A DNA stretch of 64,000 bases from Apoderus coryli (Eukaryota; Arthropoda; Insecta; Coleoptera; Attelabidae): assembly GCA_911728435.2 (NCBI GenBank), contig OU452206.1:20038821-20102820 (forward strand), given 5' to 3'. Of the stretch, positions 1 through 12,493 are shown in pieces (position 1 is the stretch's first letter; each line of letters begins with the position of its first letter). The notes beneath the pieces were generated by a model. The model searched no databases. It had not been told where the DNA came from and saw only the letters and a list, made by a program, of their open reading frames with translations. Position numbers and translations under genes: made by a program.

Positions 1-675
1 ATAGCGGTCATTTTTTTGCAGATTTTCGACGATAAAGACAGCACGATCAGAAATTATAAGGATTAAGATTAATTCTATATTTCTCTAATTTCCCTCATTG
101 AATGCCAATCACACAAGTTTCCCTTGCTAATTTGAGACTGTGTGAAAGCACATAACTCCACAAAACTTTCAGAGTCTTTATGATCTGTTTTAAGTTGATT
201 TTTAAGTTTTTAAAGAAACACAAATTGGAGCATATCACTTAGGTACAACTTTTCTAACAATATTAAGGTAGTTGATCATCCCAAATAATATTCTCTGTGC
301 TGAATGTCGCGCGAGACGGTAATAGATTCTCCCATAAGGAAATTCCTTGAAATTCTATTAGAAACACATTGTTCTATTGCTGAATTCTCACAACAAAAGG
401 CAACAAACTTAGTTTTGATCGCGTTAAGACGTGTAAACGAATTACGGTGTATGGTAGATATAGAGGGATGGTGTAATAGAGAATGAGGAACTTCTGTTGT
501 TGCGAAATATATTGTAATTGTTTAATTTGCGATATGGAAATGAGGGATATTACAGATATGAAGGTGTTCTATTGGAAAATACTCCAGTTGTGTAATTTAT
601 TCATTCAAAACTTTTGTATAAAGTTGTTCTTTACGAATATTAGTGCCTGGTGAAAGTTTCCCATCTTAGTCAAGG
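1..675. other. Unassigned AT-rich DNA
   Basis: No gene or recognisable element is seen here. Short open frames exist but lack domain signatures or splice context. By position this is probably intron or 5' flank of the UNC-5 gene, whose extracellular exons are not in the window. Confidence 0.4.
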
Positions 676-890
676 TAATTTTTTCATTGTATTGTCACAC
701 CCGGTATATGGTAATAAAAATATTGCATTCAGTCGAACTAACTATTTTTCGCTATAAAAGTTCTTCACTCTAACATTAGTATTGTATCTACTAGATAGAC
801 AAAATTTGCTGGATGACATTTTTCTACAAAAGCGGTACGACCGACGCCATGAATAGAAAATTTGATTGGTCGATATTCAATAGAGTGAAA
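676..890 (+). repeat. Inverted dispersed repeat, left copy
   Basis: This stretch matches the reverse complement of about 3470-3665. Shared blocks include GTCACACCCGGTATAT, TAATAAAAATATTGCAT and AGCGGTACGACCGACGC, in the same order and with small indels. The two copies face each other about 2.6 kb apart. They may be the ends of one larger element into which a LINE and a palindrome were inserted, or two independent insertions. A LINE fragment begins directly at the inner edge of this copy. Confidence 0.65.
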
Positions 891-1795
891 AAAGCAAAAG
901 CTTCAGCTCATTTATATGCAGATAATACTCAATTGTATGCGTGTTTCGATCCTCAACAACTGCAGCCGGATGTTAACCTGTTTAATGGTGATATTAATAA
1001 TCTGGTTAAAGCTTCGAATGGGCACTGTTTAGAGATTAACAAGGACAAGACCAAGATTGTGGTCTTTGGTCCGAATCAAATAAGAAGGCGTTACAGAGAC
1101 CTAGTTTCAATAAGGGTTGATAATATGCGGATGGAGAATGTGCCTATGGCTCGGAACTTGGGCATGATAATGGACACGGACCTGAGATTCAGGGAGCATG
1201 TGAGTGCCTGTATTAAAAAAGCGTTTTACAATTTAAAACTCTTGTACAGTAATTGAAAAACTCTCACAACGGCTTTAAGAAAACAATTATGTGACTCCTT
1301 GGTCTTGTCGCACTTTAACTTTTGTGACGCTATGGTCCTTGTCTTGTTGGATTTGATCAGCGTCGAATTCAGCTGATGCCAAATTCTTGTATTCGATTAA
1401 TCGCGGGATTGAGAGGCAGGGAACGTGGGGTCAGCGCTAAGTTGAGGGAGCTTCAATGGCTAAATATGAATGAAAGACGGTTGTTGCATGCATTGGTTTT
1501 ATATAACAAAGTAATAAATAAGAAGATACCGGATTACCTTTACAATAAAATGCAATTCAGGGGTGACAATATTGTTATAAACTTGCGACATAGAATGGCG
1601 ATAACTCCACCTGCTCAACGCACTGCTGTTTGAACGCTCGTTTTCCTATAATGTCGCAAAACTCTACAATAAGTTACCAAATAATTATAAAATTCTGAAG
1701 GGACTTGAATTTAAGGTAAATATGTTCGAGAACTTATCAACTTCGCCTGTTGTAAATTTTGTAATTTGCAATAAAGACATTATTATTATTAAAAA
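890..1795 (+). pseudogene. LINE reverse-transcriptase 3' fragment
   Basis: This is a 5'-truncated non-LTR retrotransposon. It encodes the C-terminal part of the reverse transcriptase in two frames (about 890-1253 and 1376-1633), so at least one frameshift is present. The palm motif reads YADNTQLYA where the family has YADD, so the second catalytic Asp is replaced by Asn. Downstream are thumb-like residues (NLGMIMDTDLRFREHV, WLNMNERRLLHALVLY). The 3' end carries AATAAAG followed by ATT repeats near 1770-1790. The protein is close in style to the LINE at 43200-47755, so the two are probably the same Jockey/CR1-type family. It is not functional. Confidence 0.75.
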
Positions 1796-2388
1796 TTTCT
1801 ACACAACTTCTCTCCAACTGCGGCGAAGTAAACTCGTGAGTTCTAGAATCGAGGAAAAGCACGAGTCTCTCTTACGGTTTATTAAATCCGTTTTTAAGTA
1901 TCAGAACTAATTATTTTAAATATTTCCTTTTTGAAAGTGAAAGAAAGATCAGCTGTGTCGTCAAAGATGATTTTGATCTAAGTACAAATTTGTATATATT
2001 GTATTTAATAATTTTTTGTGACTTGTCCTTTTCTATTAAATTGACTTTCATATATTTTTTAAATAATTAATTGAATAAATAATAGTAAAATATATTTGAC
2101 TTTCCTTTTCTATTTTAAAATAGTTTTTTAAATCTAATAAAATACCAATTAACTGGGAGACACGGTTCAAATACAGACCGTCACTCGTTTACGAGGGAGA
2201 ATCATTAATATCCTCTTTCTGTGAGCGTGATGTACGTGAGCGATTCTCGAGTAAGCCAAGCGAGTAAATTATTAAAACAAAGAGAATAGAATTGATAAAA
2301 TGAAACCCTTTTCTATATTCTATATTAATTTCAACATAGTGGATGCCGCTTACCTTAATATTCGAATCCAGAAAGGAATCATCAACTT
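1796..2388. other. Unassigned AT-rich DNA between repeats
   Basis: I see no gene or element ends here beyond the LINE 3' tail on the left and the palindromic repeat on the right. Confidence 0.35.
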
Positions 2389-2630
2389 TTAAGGCTGTTT
2401 GATCAGACTCCAAATATAGGTATAAGGCATTCATGATTGTGCACTTATTTCTTAATCGATTTGAAAAATTCTTTTTGGATCAGCTAAGAATTTATTTTTT
2501 ATTCCTATATAAACCTCTGTTAAAGTGTTCTCTCTATGATCCAAAAAAAATTTTTCAAATCGATTAAGAAATAAGTGTACAATCATGAATGCCTTATACC
2601 TATATTTGGAGTCTGATCAAACAGCCTTAA
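2389..2630. repeat. Long inverted repeat (94-bp arms)
   Basis: The left arm at 2389-2482 and right arm at 2537-2630 are near-perfect reverse complements separated by about 54 nt. Both arms contain the same small open frame beginning MNALYLYLESDQTAL, read in opposite directions. This could be an inverted duplication or a foldback element. It would form a stable cruciform or RNA hairpin. Confidence 0.85.
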
Positions 2631-3469
2631 CGATAATAAAAGGCAGTGGAACGTGCATTGAGCCCAACTTCGCCTCATCAATGCGATATTTCTATAATTC
2701 AGTAATATCTTTAAAATCTGAAGCCTCTACTTTCCGACTGTTTGCTATCGGGATTTTTAATAATATCTACTGAACTAAAACAGTGTAATTTTACACTGCT
2801 AGAATTCGTTTCTTTCTATTTCCCAGTTGACCATCCCTCCTATTCCACATTTATGGGTTCGTAAATATGCAAATGTCTGCATTAAATCTCATATTTAATT
2901 CTGATAAGGGACCGGTCGGTCATAAAGTGGTCCGATGCAAAAACCGTCTGTATATATCAGCATCGGTACAACCCCTTCTTGCTTTACACTATACACATAA
3001 ATACAGAAAGAGAACATATTCCAAACTCATTACGAATTCAACGATTGCTTCACACATAAAATCAACCACCTTACGTTTGATCTACAGGGTTGGATTAGGA
3101 GTTAATTTACTAGATGAGATGATTATGGATTTTAGACGACCTGGATAGTATAATAATAATAATAATTGTAGAGTTATTATTAGTAACTTTGCAATGCTGG
3201 GTTGAAATTTGTAAGCTCAACTTTAAAGTCAATCTTGACAAAATATATGAGTTAGAAAATAATGGTAAAGCCTCCCTTATGTCTTTTAGTATTTGAAGAT
3301 TCAGGTAAGCGTGCTCTACTGAGTTAAATCTTTATATAGAGTTTAAAGAAGGGTTTGTGTGTTACCCAACGTAGGGATTAGTGCTTCAACGTCCCGAAGT
3401 TTACTTCACCGAAGATTAGAGAGAGGACTCCGTTTTTTCCTGTTGCGTAAAAATTTTTAACCTTTGATT
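2631..3469. other. Unassigned DNA with one unplaced open frame
   Basis: An open frame at 2867-3148 (plus) encodes 93 residues, but no family is recognised and no start context or splice sites support it. It is followed by an (ATA)n run near 3149-3167, like a LINE 3' tail, so it may be retrotransposon debris. Nothing else is identified. Confidence 0.3.
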
Positions 3470-3665
3470 TTCTCCACTCTTTCGGATATCGACCAATGCA
3501 ATTGTCTATTCTTAGCGTCGGTCGTACCGTTTTAGGTATAATACCAATGTTAGAGTAATGAACTTGTATAAACTTTGATGAACTTTTATAAATTATTGAA
3601 TCAGCGTAAAATAGCTAGTTCGACCGGATGCAATATTTTTATTACAATATACCGGGTGTGACAGT
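3470..3665 (-). repeat. Inverted dispersed repeat, right copy
   Basis: This is the reverse-complement partner of 676-890, including ATACCGGGTGTGACAGTAT and GCGTCGGTCGTACCG. The outer ends of both copies carry the TGTCACACCCGGTAT motif. That is what would be expected if they are termini of one element. Confidence 0.65.
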
Positions 3666-4440
3666 ATTACTAATATCTATCTTCTCGTAGGGATTTGAGG
3701 TGCCACTCGTGTGTGTGAATTTGAAGAATACCAAAATATACAGAATGGCGCTCAGAATTGAAAAAACATACGAAAATTGCCTTTTTTGTCCCAGAACCGG
3801 CGTAGGCGAACTATTGCGATGGACAAGTTGTTTTAATGTTAAATAATTTTTTTGGTGCCCATCCAATCTTTGAGAAAATTGTTTTCTGTTTTGTTTTTTT
3901 AACTTTGCCACCCATTAGAAAAGTCGATATATCAAATAAAAAAATTAATTGGGTTACCTAAATGTAAACATATACCAGGGGCATGTTTTGTATTTTTACA
4001 AACAACCACTAGATGGTGTTCTTAACATGTATCATCACTATATTCATACATTTTTACATCTTCTGTTAATGCGAAATGCCCGATATCTTAGATATCGCCT
4101 TAGTAGTTTTAATTCAAGAAGTAAAGAAAATGGGTATTACTCGAGAAAGTTTTCCGATCTCAAAATAATGCCTAACTCCGCCAAGATCGATTTGGTCAAC
4201 CTTTGGTACTGGAGAATCATCAGAGAAGACAGTGAACAACTGGTTTGAAGACTGGTCGTGCATCAGTAGGTGATAAATCACGTGAATATGGACCAAAATC
4301 TGTTGTACGAGTAATTTCAAAAAAAAACATCGATGCGTGCGCGAAATAATAGAACAAGATTGACATGTGAGAGAGAGGAGAGAGGACTGATACTTAACTT
4401 AATTGATATTCATATAAAGTGATTTGTTTGCCAAATAATA
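3666..4440. other. Unassigned DNA
   Basis: Several overlapping open frames of 60-100 codons on both strands show no family signature. Part of the right end may be decayed mariner sequence continuing into the fragment that follows. Confidence 0.3.
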
Positions 4441-4562
4441 GACGAAATCAGGAAGAACATAAAACGTCGCATCATGACAATGCCAGCTCGTCAAACAGTT
4501 GACTATTTGAAGGAAAAAAATGTTGACTTATTGCCTCATTATCCATCACCACTCAAACTCAA
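4441..4562 (+). pseudogene. mariner transposase fragment
   Basis: One frame reads SHHDNASSS, the region around the second catalytic Asp of mariner transposases. After a frameshift it continues as TVDYLKEKNVDLLPHYPSP, which matches the family's C-terminal 'DLLPHPPYSPDLAP' region. Only about 40 codons survive before LINE sequence takes over near 4565. It is a dead remnant. Confidence 0.6.
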
Positions 4563-4564
4563 AG

Positions 4565-6580
4565 CAAAATTCTTTAAAATATACAAAATCACTAGAGACA
4601 ATAAAGTTCTAATTCAATTTAAAAATTCGAGACGTTCGTGTAAGGAAGAGCAGAGGTTGCGTTTAGTGAGTATATATCTCTAGAGTGCAGAGTTCTCTCA
4701 ATGACGATCCTCAAAATTTTTGGTCTTTTTTCCAGAACAAAACTGGAACCTCGCGTATCCCAGCCACTATGTGGAAGGACGATCAATCTTATTCTGATCC
4801 TCAAGCCATTGTCGACTCGTTTGCTACCTTCTTTCATAGTGATTTTCTTAAATCATCTAGTTATCTTGCGCCGAATGTTCCTGGAAGCTCTAATACTGTC
4901 AATATCGGGCAGATTGAGCTGTCAGACATATTTGCAGCTTCTAAACGCCTTAAAAATAAATTTACCTCTGGATATGATAATATTCCCTCTTTATTTGTCC
5001 GAGATTGCATTTCTGTCTGAGCTCTTCCATTACAGTCAATTTTCAATCTAATTTTGAAGTTGGGAATGTATCCGGATCTATGGAAGGTATCTAAAGTTGT
5101 TCCAGTCTTTAAATCCGGCGAAAAGTCTCATATTAATAATTATCGACCAATTTCTCTATTGTGCAATTTTTCTAAATTATTTGAATCAATTTTATATGAC
5201 CGGATCTATTCAGCTGTGAGACGTCAGATTTCACCTAACCAGCATAATTTTATGTGTGGCCGGTCCACTGTCACCAATCTGTCAGTTATTACCCACTGTA
5301 TCTCTGAAACTCTTGATCACGGCGGTCAATTGGATGTAATCTATACTGATTTCACCAAAGCCTTTGATAGGCTAGACCATGGCATATTGCTGAGTAAACT
5401 GCATACGTATGATGGATTTCCTTCCGGCTTGATATTTTTATGCAAGTCATACTTGCATGATCGGAAACAATATGTCTTTTACAACGGCTTTAAATCTTGT
5501 TTTTACTCGGCCACGTCAGGAGTACCCCAGGGTTCTAACTTAGGTCCATTGTTGTTCCTTCTTTTCATCAATGACCTGGACCCGTGTTTACTTCAGCGTA
5601 CTCTATTTTTCGCAGATGACTTAAAAATCTTCGCCTCCATAGATTCAGTAGCAGATTGCATAAACCTGCAGCATGATCTGTGTGCTCTAGAAAAGTGGTG
5701 CGACAGTAACAAATTGTCTCTTAACATTCGTAAATGCACATGTCTGAGTTTTACACGTAAAACAACGTTTATTGACTATCCGTATGCAATCTCCACAAAT
5801 AAACTTGACCGATGTCGGGTATTCAAGGATCTTGGTGTTACCTTCGATCAGAGGTTCCAGTTTTTGGAGCATATGGAAAGAATGGTTGGTGAGGCATCTC
5901 GCATGTATGGCTTTATAATGCGTAACTGCAAAGGCTTCAATAATACCTCTGCCCTTATCACCTTGTTCAATGCCTATGTGAGGTCAAAATTGGAGTATTC
6001 TTCCATCATCTGGTATCCTCAGTATAATATTCATAAACTAGAGGTCGAGCAAATTCAACGTAGATTTTTGAAATATTTAGTTTTTAGAACCGATGGTGCT
6101 TATCCAGTAAGAGGATTCGATCATGAATTGTTACTATCACGTTTTGACGTTCAGAGTCTGGAGTACCGAAGAATTCAGAGCTCATTTACCATCTTATATA
6201 AATTGCTTAGAGAAAAAATCGACTGCTCTTTTCTGCTATCTTGCTTGAATTTGTTAGTTCCTAGGTTAAATACCAGATCGAATGTAACATTTCACTTACA
6301 CAGAGCTAGGACCAATGTACTGTTAAGATCGCCTGTTCATGTCAGGTGTTCTAATTTTAATAGAGTGTCTGATAGGTGTGACATTTTTACAACTACAGTC
6401 AATCACTTGAGAATGGTAGCTGCAGAGACATTTGTGGTTTAGGTGTGTGTATGTGTGCGGAATTAATTAGGATTTATTGATTAGTATTTTAGTTTATTTA
6501 AGCATTTAATTTTTTAGTTTGTAATATTGTCCTTTAAATGGGAAACTGTTGGGCAATAAACACTTTATTTATTTATTTAT
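4565..6580 (+). pseudogene. LINE reverse transcriptase, one nonsense codon
   Basis: This is a 5'-truncated Jockey/CR1-like non-LTR retrotransposon. The linker before the reverse transcriptase (FWSFFQNK) and the full RT domain share one frame, interrupted by a single TGA at 5018-5020. The downstream open part runs 5054-6442. RT landmarks are NNYRPISLLCNFSKLFE, YTDFTKAFDRLDH, SGVPQGSNLGPLLFLLF and FFADDLKIFA, so the catalytic Asp pair is intact. The 3' end has AATAAA at 6555 and a (TTTA)n tail to 6580. The same family recurs at 54955-56053, and a related tail type is seen at 8037. It is recent enough to be almost intact but lacks the endonuclease domain. Confidence 0.85.
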
Positions 6581-7810
6581 CACCAACGACTTCTTTTTGT
6601 TCTCAAACATGAACCAGAAAATACGTTAACAGCGATTTCTATCACCTCAAAACCAGTTTAAGCCTTTCAAAACCACAAACATGGTTTGTTAAATTTGCAT
6701 TTAATATAGAGACATATCTAAGTACAACAATGGTTCACATTATGATATTGTAGATAGATTTTTAATGATTAATAAGTCAAATTAATTTAAATTTCCCAAA
6801 AATAAAATGATACGGTCCAATTCTATTAGCATTAAATCAATTTTACATTAGAGTTAGGTATCTATTTGCCTTCTCTTTATCCCAACCGACCCTGTTTACC
6901 TACAGTTTTGGGTCACGTAACGACCATTTCCGAAAATTTTGTATTCGATTGCCACGACGTTTACTATATGTATAAATACGGGTATTTCTCTCTATGCCAT
7001 ACGATATACGCCGTTCAATATAATATGTGTTTAGAGTTTTGTGACTATTGAATACATCCAAGCCAGCAAAGGCGACGAAAATTTGGATTAAACAGCTTTC
7101 CTGGACATTTGCATTTAAATCTGCATTAATTACAACATTACAATAGTAGGTCTAATGATTTTTGGCATTATACATGGTCATTAATTGTATTTAAACATTT
7201 ATTTTCATTTGCGGCTCAAAAATATGTTGATCCGAGTTTTAGAAACTATTAATGATGACGAATGTCCTAAAAAATCAACATTAACCTCAACTTCCATGAA
7301 AATAATGGCAGATGATGAAGATAACTATGAAAGCCGTAACAGCACTTCTACTGTTACAACTGAGGTGGGCGTCAGTCAGCATAATAGAGAAGATGATTGT
7401 GAAACTGAAGCGTCTGAATTCACGAGCTGCCAGTTAGATAACTGATTATTGACTTCTGTTCTGTCCGAAGACTCCCAAGTTATATTCTATCAAGATATGT
7501 TCTTGTTCTGTTTATAAAGAGATTTGTACTCTATTTTGGAAGCATTTATACTTGTTTCTGTTATGTTTAGAGATCTGGGTTCATTTTTGTTTGTTTAATT
7601 TGTTTTGTGTTTTTTATGTCTGTAAATGTTAAATTTTTGATCACTGGTCTGAAGATTTTATATCTACTTGCAAGGTAAACCAATAAAATGGTCAATAAAG
7701 GACATAATATTAAATGACAGTCATCTAACACCAAAGAAAAAAATCGGTTGTGTCGCCCTAAAACTAAAAAATTTCCATATACTTACGTTAATTGTAATTT
7801 TTCTTTGCAG
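6581..7810 (+). other. UNC-5 intron sequence, no exon recognised
   Basis: This lies just upstream of the transmembrane exon of UNC-5. No thrombospondin or Ig exon is seen. An acidic, Ser/Thr-rich open frame at 7185-7445 is unplaced. The polypyrimidine tract and TTGCAG acceptor of the next exon end at 7810. Confidence 0.45.
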
Positions 7811-10800
7811 CAAACATCCAAAGTACTCAAAACGACATTCTGCTCTACTTGGGCGTTACATTTGGAATATTGGTTGTATGCATTTTGTCATTTTTCGTCA
7901 TCAGATTGTACAAGAAGAAGGAACAACATCAGAGTCTCTACAATATGACAGCAAATGGTAAGGAAATTTAGAAAACTTATACTTAAAATTCAATGCTAAA
8001 TGTAGTGACAAGTATAATAAATAATTCCGTCTGATAATCATTTATTTATTTATTTATTCATTTACGGACTTAACTCCATTATACAAAACACGCGCATCAG
8101 CAACCGGTGGTTCACCCTATCAAAGGCCTTGGAGAAATCGGTGTAGATCGAATGTACCTGGCATCCCTCTCCCAAGGCACGACACAAATCGTTTAAATAC
8201 TCAAGCAGGTTCAGCTCTGCTGACCTTCGCGAAACAAATCCGAACTGTTGGTCGTTAACAAGAGGTTCCAAAATGAGCTTTAACTGTTTAGTTAATATCT
8301 TCTCAAATAACTTGGGTATAGCGTTGATGATAGAAATGGGTCTATAATTAGATACCTCACTCTTGTTACCAGATTTAAAGATTGGCGTCACAAAACTAAC
8401 CTTCCAACGACTAGGAAAGTGACCAAACTGGATGGAGGCATTAAAAATTATATGTAGAGGACGGGACAGTGCAAAACTGCATCCCTTTAATAGTCTTGGT
8501 GCAACACCATCAGGACCAGACCCCTTATTGATATTCATCGTACTAAGCTCATCAAATATGTCTGCAATGTTTATGTGAAAATCGCCCAGTCGATCCCGCT
8601 GCCCCGGCAAGCAAGAAGCGCCACCCAAGGAATCAGCATCCCCAGGGGAATAGACGGACTCAAAGTAGGCAGCGAATAGATCCACCAACTCTTGGCCATC
8701 GTTGCTAATGCTGGAATTATAGGATACTTGCAATGGTTCCTCTTTGAATTAACAAACCTCCAAAATGCCGCAAAATTATCAGACAACTCACCCTCAATGG
8801 AACGGACATAATCATTATAACAAGATCGGGATAACCTTTGACATTCCGATCTAAGCCTACAGAAATCCTCATAGTCATCGCGCGAACCCGATAATTTATA
8901 ACGCTTATGAGCCCTCTTTTTAGCTAAAATTGTTTGCTTAAATTCAGAAGAATACCACCTTGGAAATTTCCTTGAACTACACTTTTTCTTAGGTACAAAT
9001 AAATCAAGCGACTCATATAACACACCATAAAAGATCTCCACCATCTTCTCCACTGTCTGACCAGCCAAAATATCCTCCCACTGAATAAACCCGAGATAAT
9101 CATTAAGAAAGGCAAGATCAATCGATTTATAATCGTAAAAATGCCTATCAGCCTGCGGGCTTGTACTTATATTTCTCAAACATAGGGAGACAGGGAAACA
9201 CAGTGGCGAATGATAATCATCGGGGTCAATCAGAATGTCATCAGCCAGCGTAACAACCATAGAAGAGTCACAAGACAGAACCAAGTCCAAGATTCCTCCA
9301 CCACCACCAGCGAACATGTTCAGCTGAAACAGACTATGAAAACAACACATCTCGGAAATGATGGACATTATTTCAATCTCCCGCGGGGATGCTATGTCGT
9401 CCGGCACTACAGAGGAACTATAGGTATCAACAATCCATCGGTCCCTAGGCAGATTAAAGTCCCCTAATAATAACATATCGGTTACAGTATTTTGATTTGA
9501 AAGTAGCTCGACATTTGAATTAAATATCTTGTACTTGCTCGCATCCGAGGCCGGCGGCAGGTAAGCCGCACCGATTAAAACATTACGCTTACCGCACTTG
9601 AGCTTAACGAAAATCTGCTCTATAACTTTGGAACAATTCAATACACAGCTTGAAATCGTCGTCCTAACCGCCACCAGAACCCCGCCACCACGCGAACAGT
9701 CGCTGCTAAGTGAGCTACGATCTGTCCTGTACACAACGTACTCATGCATGCCAAGCTCAGCGTCGGATATACTGTCGGTCAGTCAGGTCTCCGTAAAAAC
9801 AATTATATCGTAAGATGTGACAGCCATACTTGTCAACAACCTACTCAACTTTGTACGCAGTCCACGTACGTTTTGATAGTAAACGGAAAGTTGTTTGTTA
9901 ATTAATCATGCAGGTAAGTTTTTGGCGTTGATCCATAGAAAAACTCAAACAAAAATTGTTGCAGAAATAAAGTAGAGAAGGCTTCCGATGTTTGTTAATC
10001 AACACATATTTAAAAAAAAAAAATGTACCACCATAATAATTGAAATTTCAGAGAAAGTTTGGTGCGTCCCCATCAACAAAAAAATATTATTAAAAGTACT
10101 TTAGTATTCTCTTAAGTTAAATTCAGAATCAGTAAACTTTTTGAAAGAAAATCAGACTTATAAGTTCTTAAGGAATTTTTCTAGAAATAAAATCTATTTA
10201 AATATCTTTTTTAATCAAATTCCTGTTAACTTTGTATTTTTTTTATTCATAATTACGTGATAAAACATTAAGAGAACATTTTACCGAACATCTGGTTTTA
10301 ATTTGGTAGATCATTAAAAATCCTTATGACATTTTAAGTATATATGACTCTAATTGACCGACGCGTTGGCTTTTATGTTCAACACATTTATCATAATTTT
10401 TGGATAATTAGATATGGTGGTTCCCATATGCATTTAGTAGGTAAAAAGTGTAGGCGAGCATTTGTCTCAACATACCGCGATTAGAATCGAAATATTTCAA
10501 TCTACACTAATTATACCTAGTGAATATAAGTGAAGGTACTTACTTATAGATAAGTAAATCGATTTTCCCGAAAGTTGAACCATAGGTAAACAATCCAAAC
10601 CACGGTCATGAACTGCGAGCTGCCAGATATGTAACATTCTATTCTTAGTCAATATATGGCAGCATTCATTCAGTAAGTCCTGCGTTTTTTTGCTCTAAAA
10701 TTAAACATTTTATTACAATTTTTTTCAAAACAACTTGTCATCAAAATTATGTATTCATTTTCCAGAATACCATCCAGAGTTTTTTCCTGAACAGGATAAG

Positions 10801-12431
10801 AAGTCACTAACTCTTCAACCAGATTTAACACAGACAGTACCTTACGAATATCCCTACACAACACCAGCAACTTCAGTCACCCGATCTGTATCAGAACACC
10901 ATTACGATGTTCCACATCTAACTTCTGCCTCCGATATACAGATGTCACCTGCAACGAGTTCAACACTAGAGTCATCTAGCGGCAAAAGAAGTCAGATGAG
11001 CGGAAGTACAAATAATTGTAAGTAATTAAAAAATACCATTTGTCATTAGGTAACTTTACCATTTATCGTGTTTCAGCTGACTCCACGTACGAAGTTGCAA
11101 CTGAGTCCGTGACGCTTCTCCCAGCAGCGTACGCAGCGACACCGACAACAAGCGGAAACTACACGAGTGCTATTATTACAAATACAGGCGCATTCCTCAA
11201 TCTACCCGACTCAGGTGTAAGTCTTCTAATTCCCGAAGGTGCGGTATCCCGTTCCCGCAAACAAGAACTCTTCCTATCCATTCTTAACGAGGACTGTTTT
11301 CGTCCGAAACTAGCAGAAAGTGTTACTCAACTCAGTCCAGTGGTTTCATGCGGTCCCAATATATCTCTGAACAAAGCAGTGGTGCTAAAGATGCCGCATT
11401 GCGCAGAATCTTACCGAAACTGGTCGATATCAGTCCTGCAAAGTGATTGCAGCGATTCCCAATGGCAAAACGCAGTGACGTTAGGACAGGAAACCATCAA
11501 TACCAATGTATATTGCCAATTTGATAATGAGGCAGCATATTTAGTCACTGAATGTCTGTCGCGTTATGTTTTAGTTGGACGATCACTAAATTCAACTAAA
11601 GCGATTAAGCGATTAAAACTAGCGTTATTCGCTCCAAAATTAGTGTTATTACCAGCAACGAATAACCTTGACTACTGTATCCGAGTATACGTTTTGGAGG
11701 ATACAGAAAGTTCCATGGAAACAGTATTTGGACAAGAAAAACGCTTAGGTGGTTATCTCCTGGATCAACCGCGAGCAATTACATTCCAAGACTGTGGTGC
11801 TAATCTCTGTTTATCACTTGAATCACTGAGTGACGGTTGGCGATATAAACCTGGTGCAAATTATCAGGAAATCCCGTTCACACACTTGTGGCAAGCGAAC
11901 AGTAACAGTTTACATTGTTCCTTCACTTTAGAGAATTACGAAATGAACCGTACGTTGTGTTTTAAATTACGCGTGAATCAGAAAGGTTTCGATCACCAAC
12001 AAATGTTTGAAATCGCGTGTTGTAACAACGAACTAGTGCCAAATTACGCGAGTGAAACAACGCGTTCCAGCGATTCGCAAAAATCAAACAAATGTGCCAA
12101 AAGTATGATTGTAACGGATCGGGGAGTATCGACTTGTGACGATTTCAATATCCGATTATCGAAAACGATAAGAAAACAGTTGTGTCATTGTTTGGATCCG
12201 CCAACAGCGCGTTGTAACGATTGGCGAATGTTGGCCCATTCGCTCGGAGTCGATCGGTATATAAACTATTTCGCAACAAAACCATCACCGACTGATTGTA
12301 TTTTAGATTTATGGGAGGCGAGGCATAGAGATAGTAATGCTTTGACAGAGTTGAAACAGATCCTGAGTGAGATGGAACGGTTTGATGCTGTAGGGGTTTT
12401 GGAAAGTTGTTTGGGACCGAATTGGTTGTAG
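7811..12431 (+). CDS. unc-5: Netrin receptor UNC-5, 3' exons
   Basis: This is the C-terminal half of an UNC-5 type netrin/repulsive axon-guidance receptor. Three exons join in phase: 7811-7957, 10766-11017 and 11077-12431 (stop TAG). The first encodes a transmembrane helix (LLYLGVTFGILVVCILSFFV) followed by a basic stop-transfer stretch (RLYKKKEQ). The second is an 84-codon Ser/Thr/Tyr-rich cytoplasmic linker. The third, about 450 codons without introns, holds a ZU5 domain (from AFLNLPDSGVSLLIPEGAVS), a UPA domain (around DYCIRVYVLEDTE) and a C-terminal death domain (WRMLAHSLGVDRYINYFA). The extracellular Ig and TSP1 exons are missing from the window, so the gene starts upstream. A minus-strand LINE sits in the intron at 7958-10765. 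Confidence is high for identity and moderate for exact splice sites. Confidence 0.93.
8037..9897 (-). pseudogene. LINE with endonuclease and truncated RT
   Basis: This non-LTR retrotransposon copy lies antisense in a UNC-5 intron. From its 5' side (9897 downward) it encodes an APE-type endonuclease: LSVYYQNVRGLRTKL, then IVFTET followed by TGA where the family has Trp (ETWL), then GDFNLPRDRW and an Asp/His-containing DDYHSPL region. The linker and the N-terminal RT follow (VSNYRPISIINAIPKLFE, YTDFSKAFDRVNH). The coding sequence then stops and passes straight into a (TAAA)n 3' tail at 8037-8055, so the catalytic palm, thumb and rest are deleted. There is at least one nonsense codon and one frameshift near 8700. 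The copy is dead. Confidence 0.85.
9898..10765 (+). other. UNC-5 intron, AT-rich
   Basis: No gene or element is seen beyond a poly(A)-like run near 10009-10023. It ends at the TTTTCCAG acceptor at 10758-10765. Confidence 0.5.
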
Positions 12432-12487
12432 TTCGGTTAATTTACTTGGTTTAGTTAATTATAATAGGGTTTATTGACATTTATTTG

Positions 12488-12493
12488 AATAAA
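12488..12493 (+). terminator. Poly(A) signal of UNC-5
   Basis: AATAAA lies 57 nt after the UNC-5 stop codon, a normal position for a short 3' UTR. Further downstream signals may also be used. Confidence 0.6.

Noticed and set aside
2867..3148. 93-codon open frame as a gene
   Set aside because: It has no recognisable family, no splice or poly(A) context, and is followed by an ATA repeat typical of a retrotransposon tail.
7185..7445. Acidic Ser/Thr-rich open frame on the plus strand just before the UNC-5 transmembrane exon
   Set aside because: It has no acceptor/donor pair giving the phase needed to join the transmembrane exon and no similarity to UNC-5 extracellular domains.
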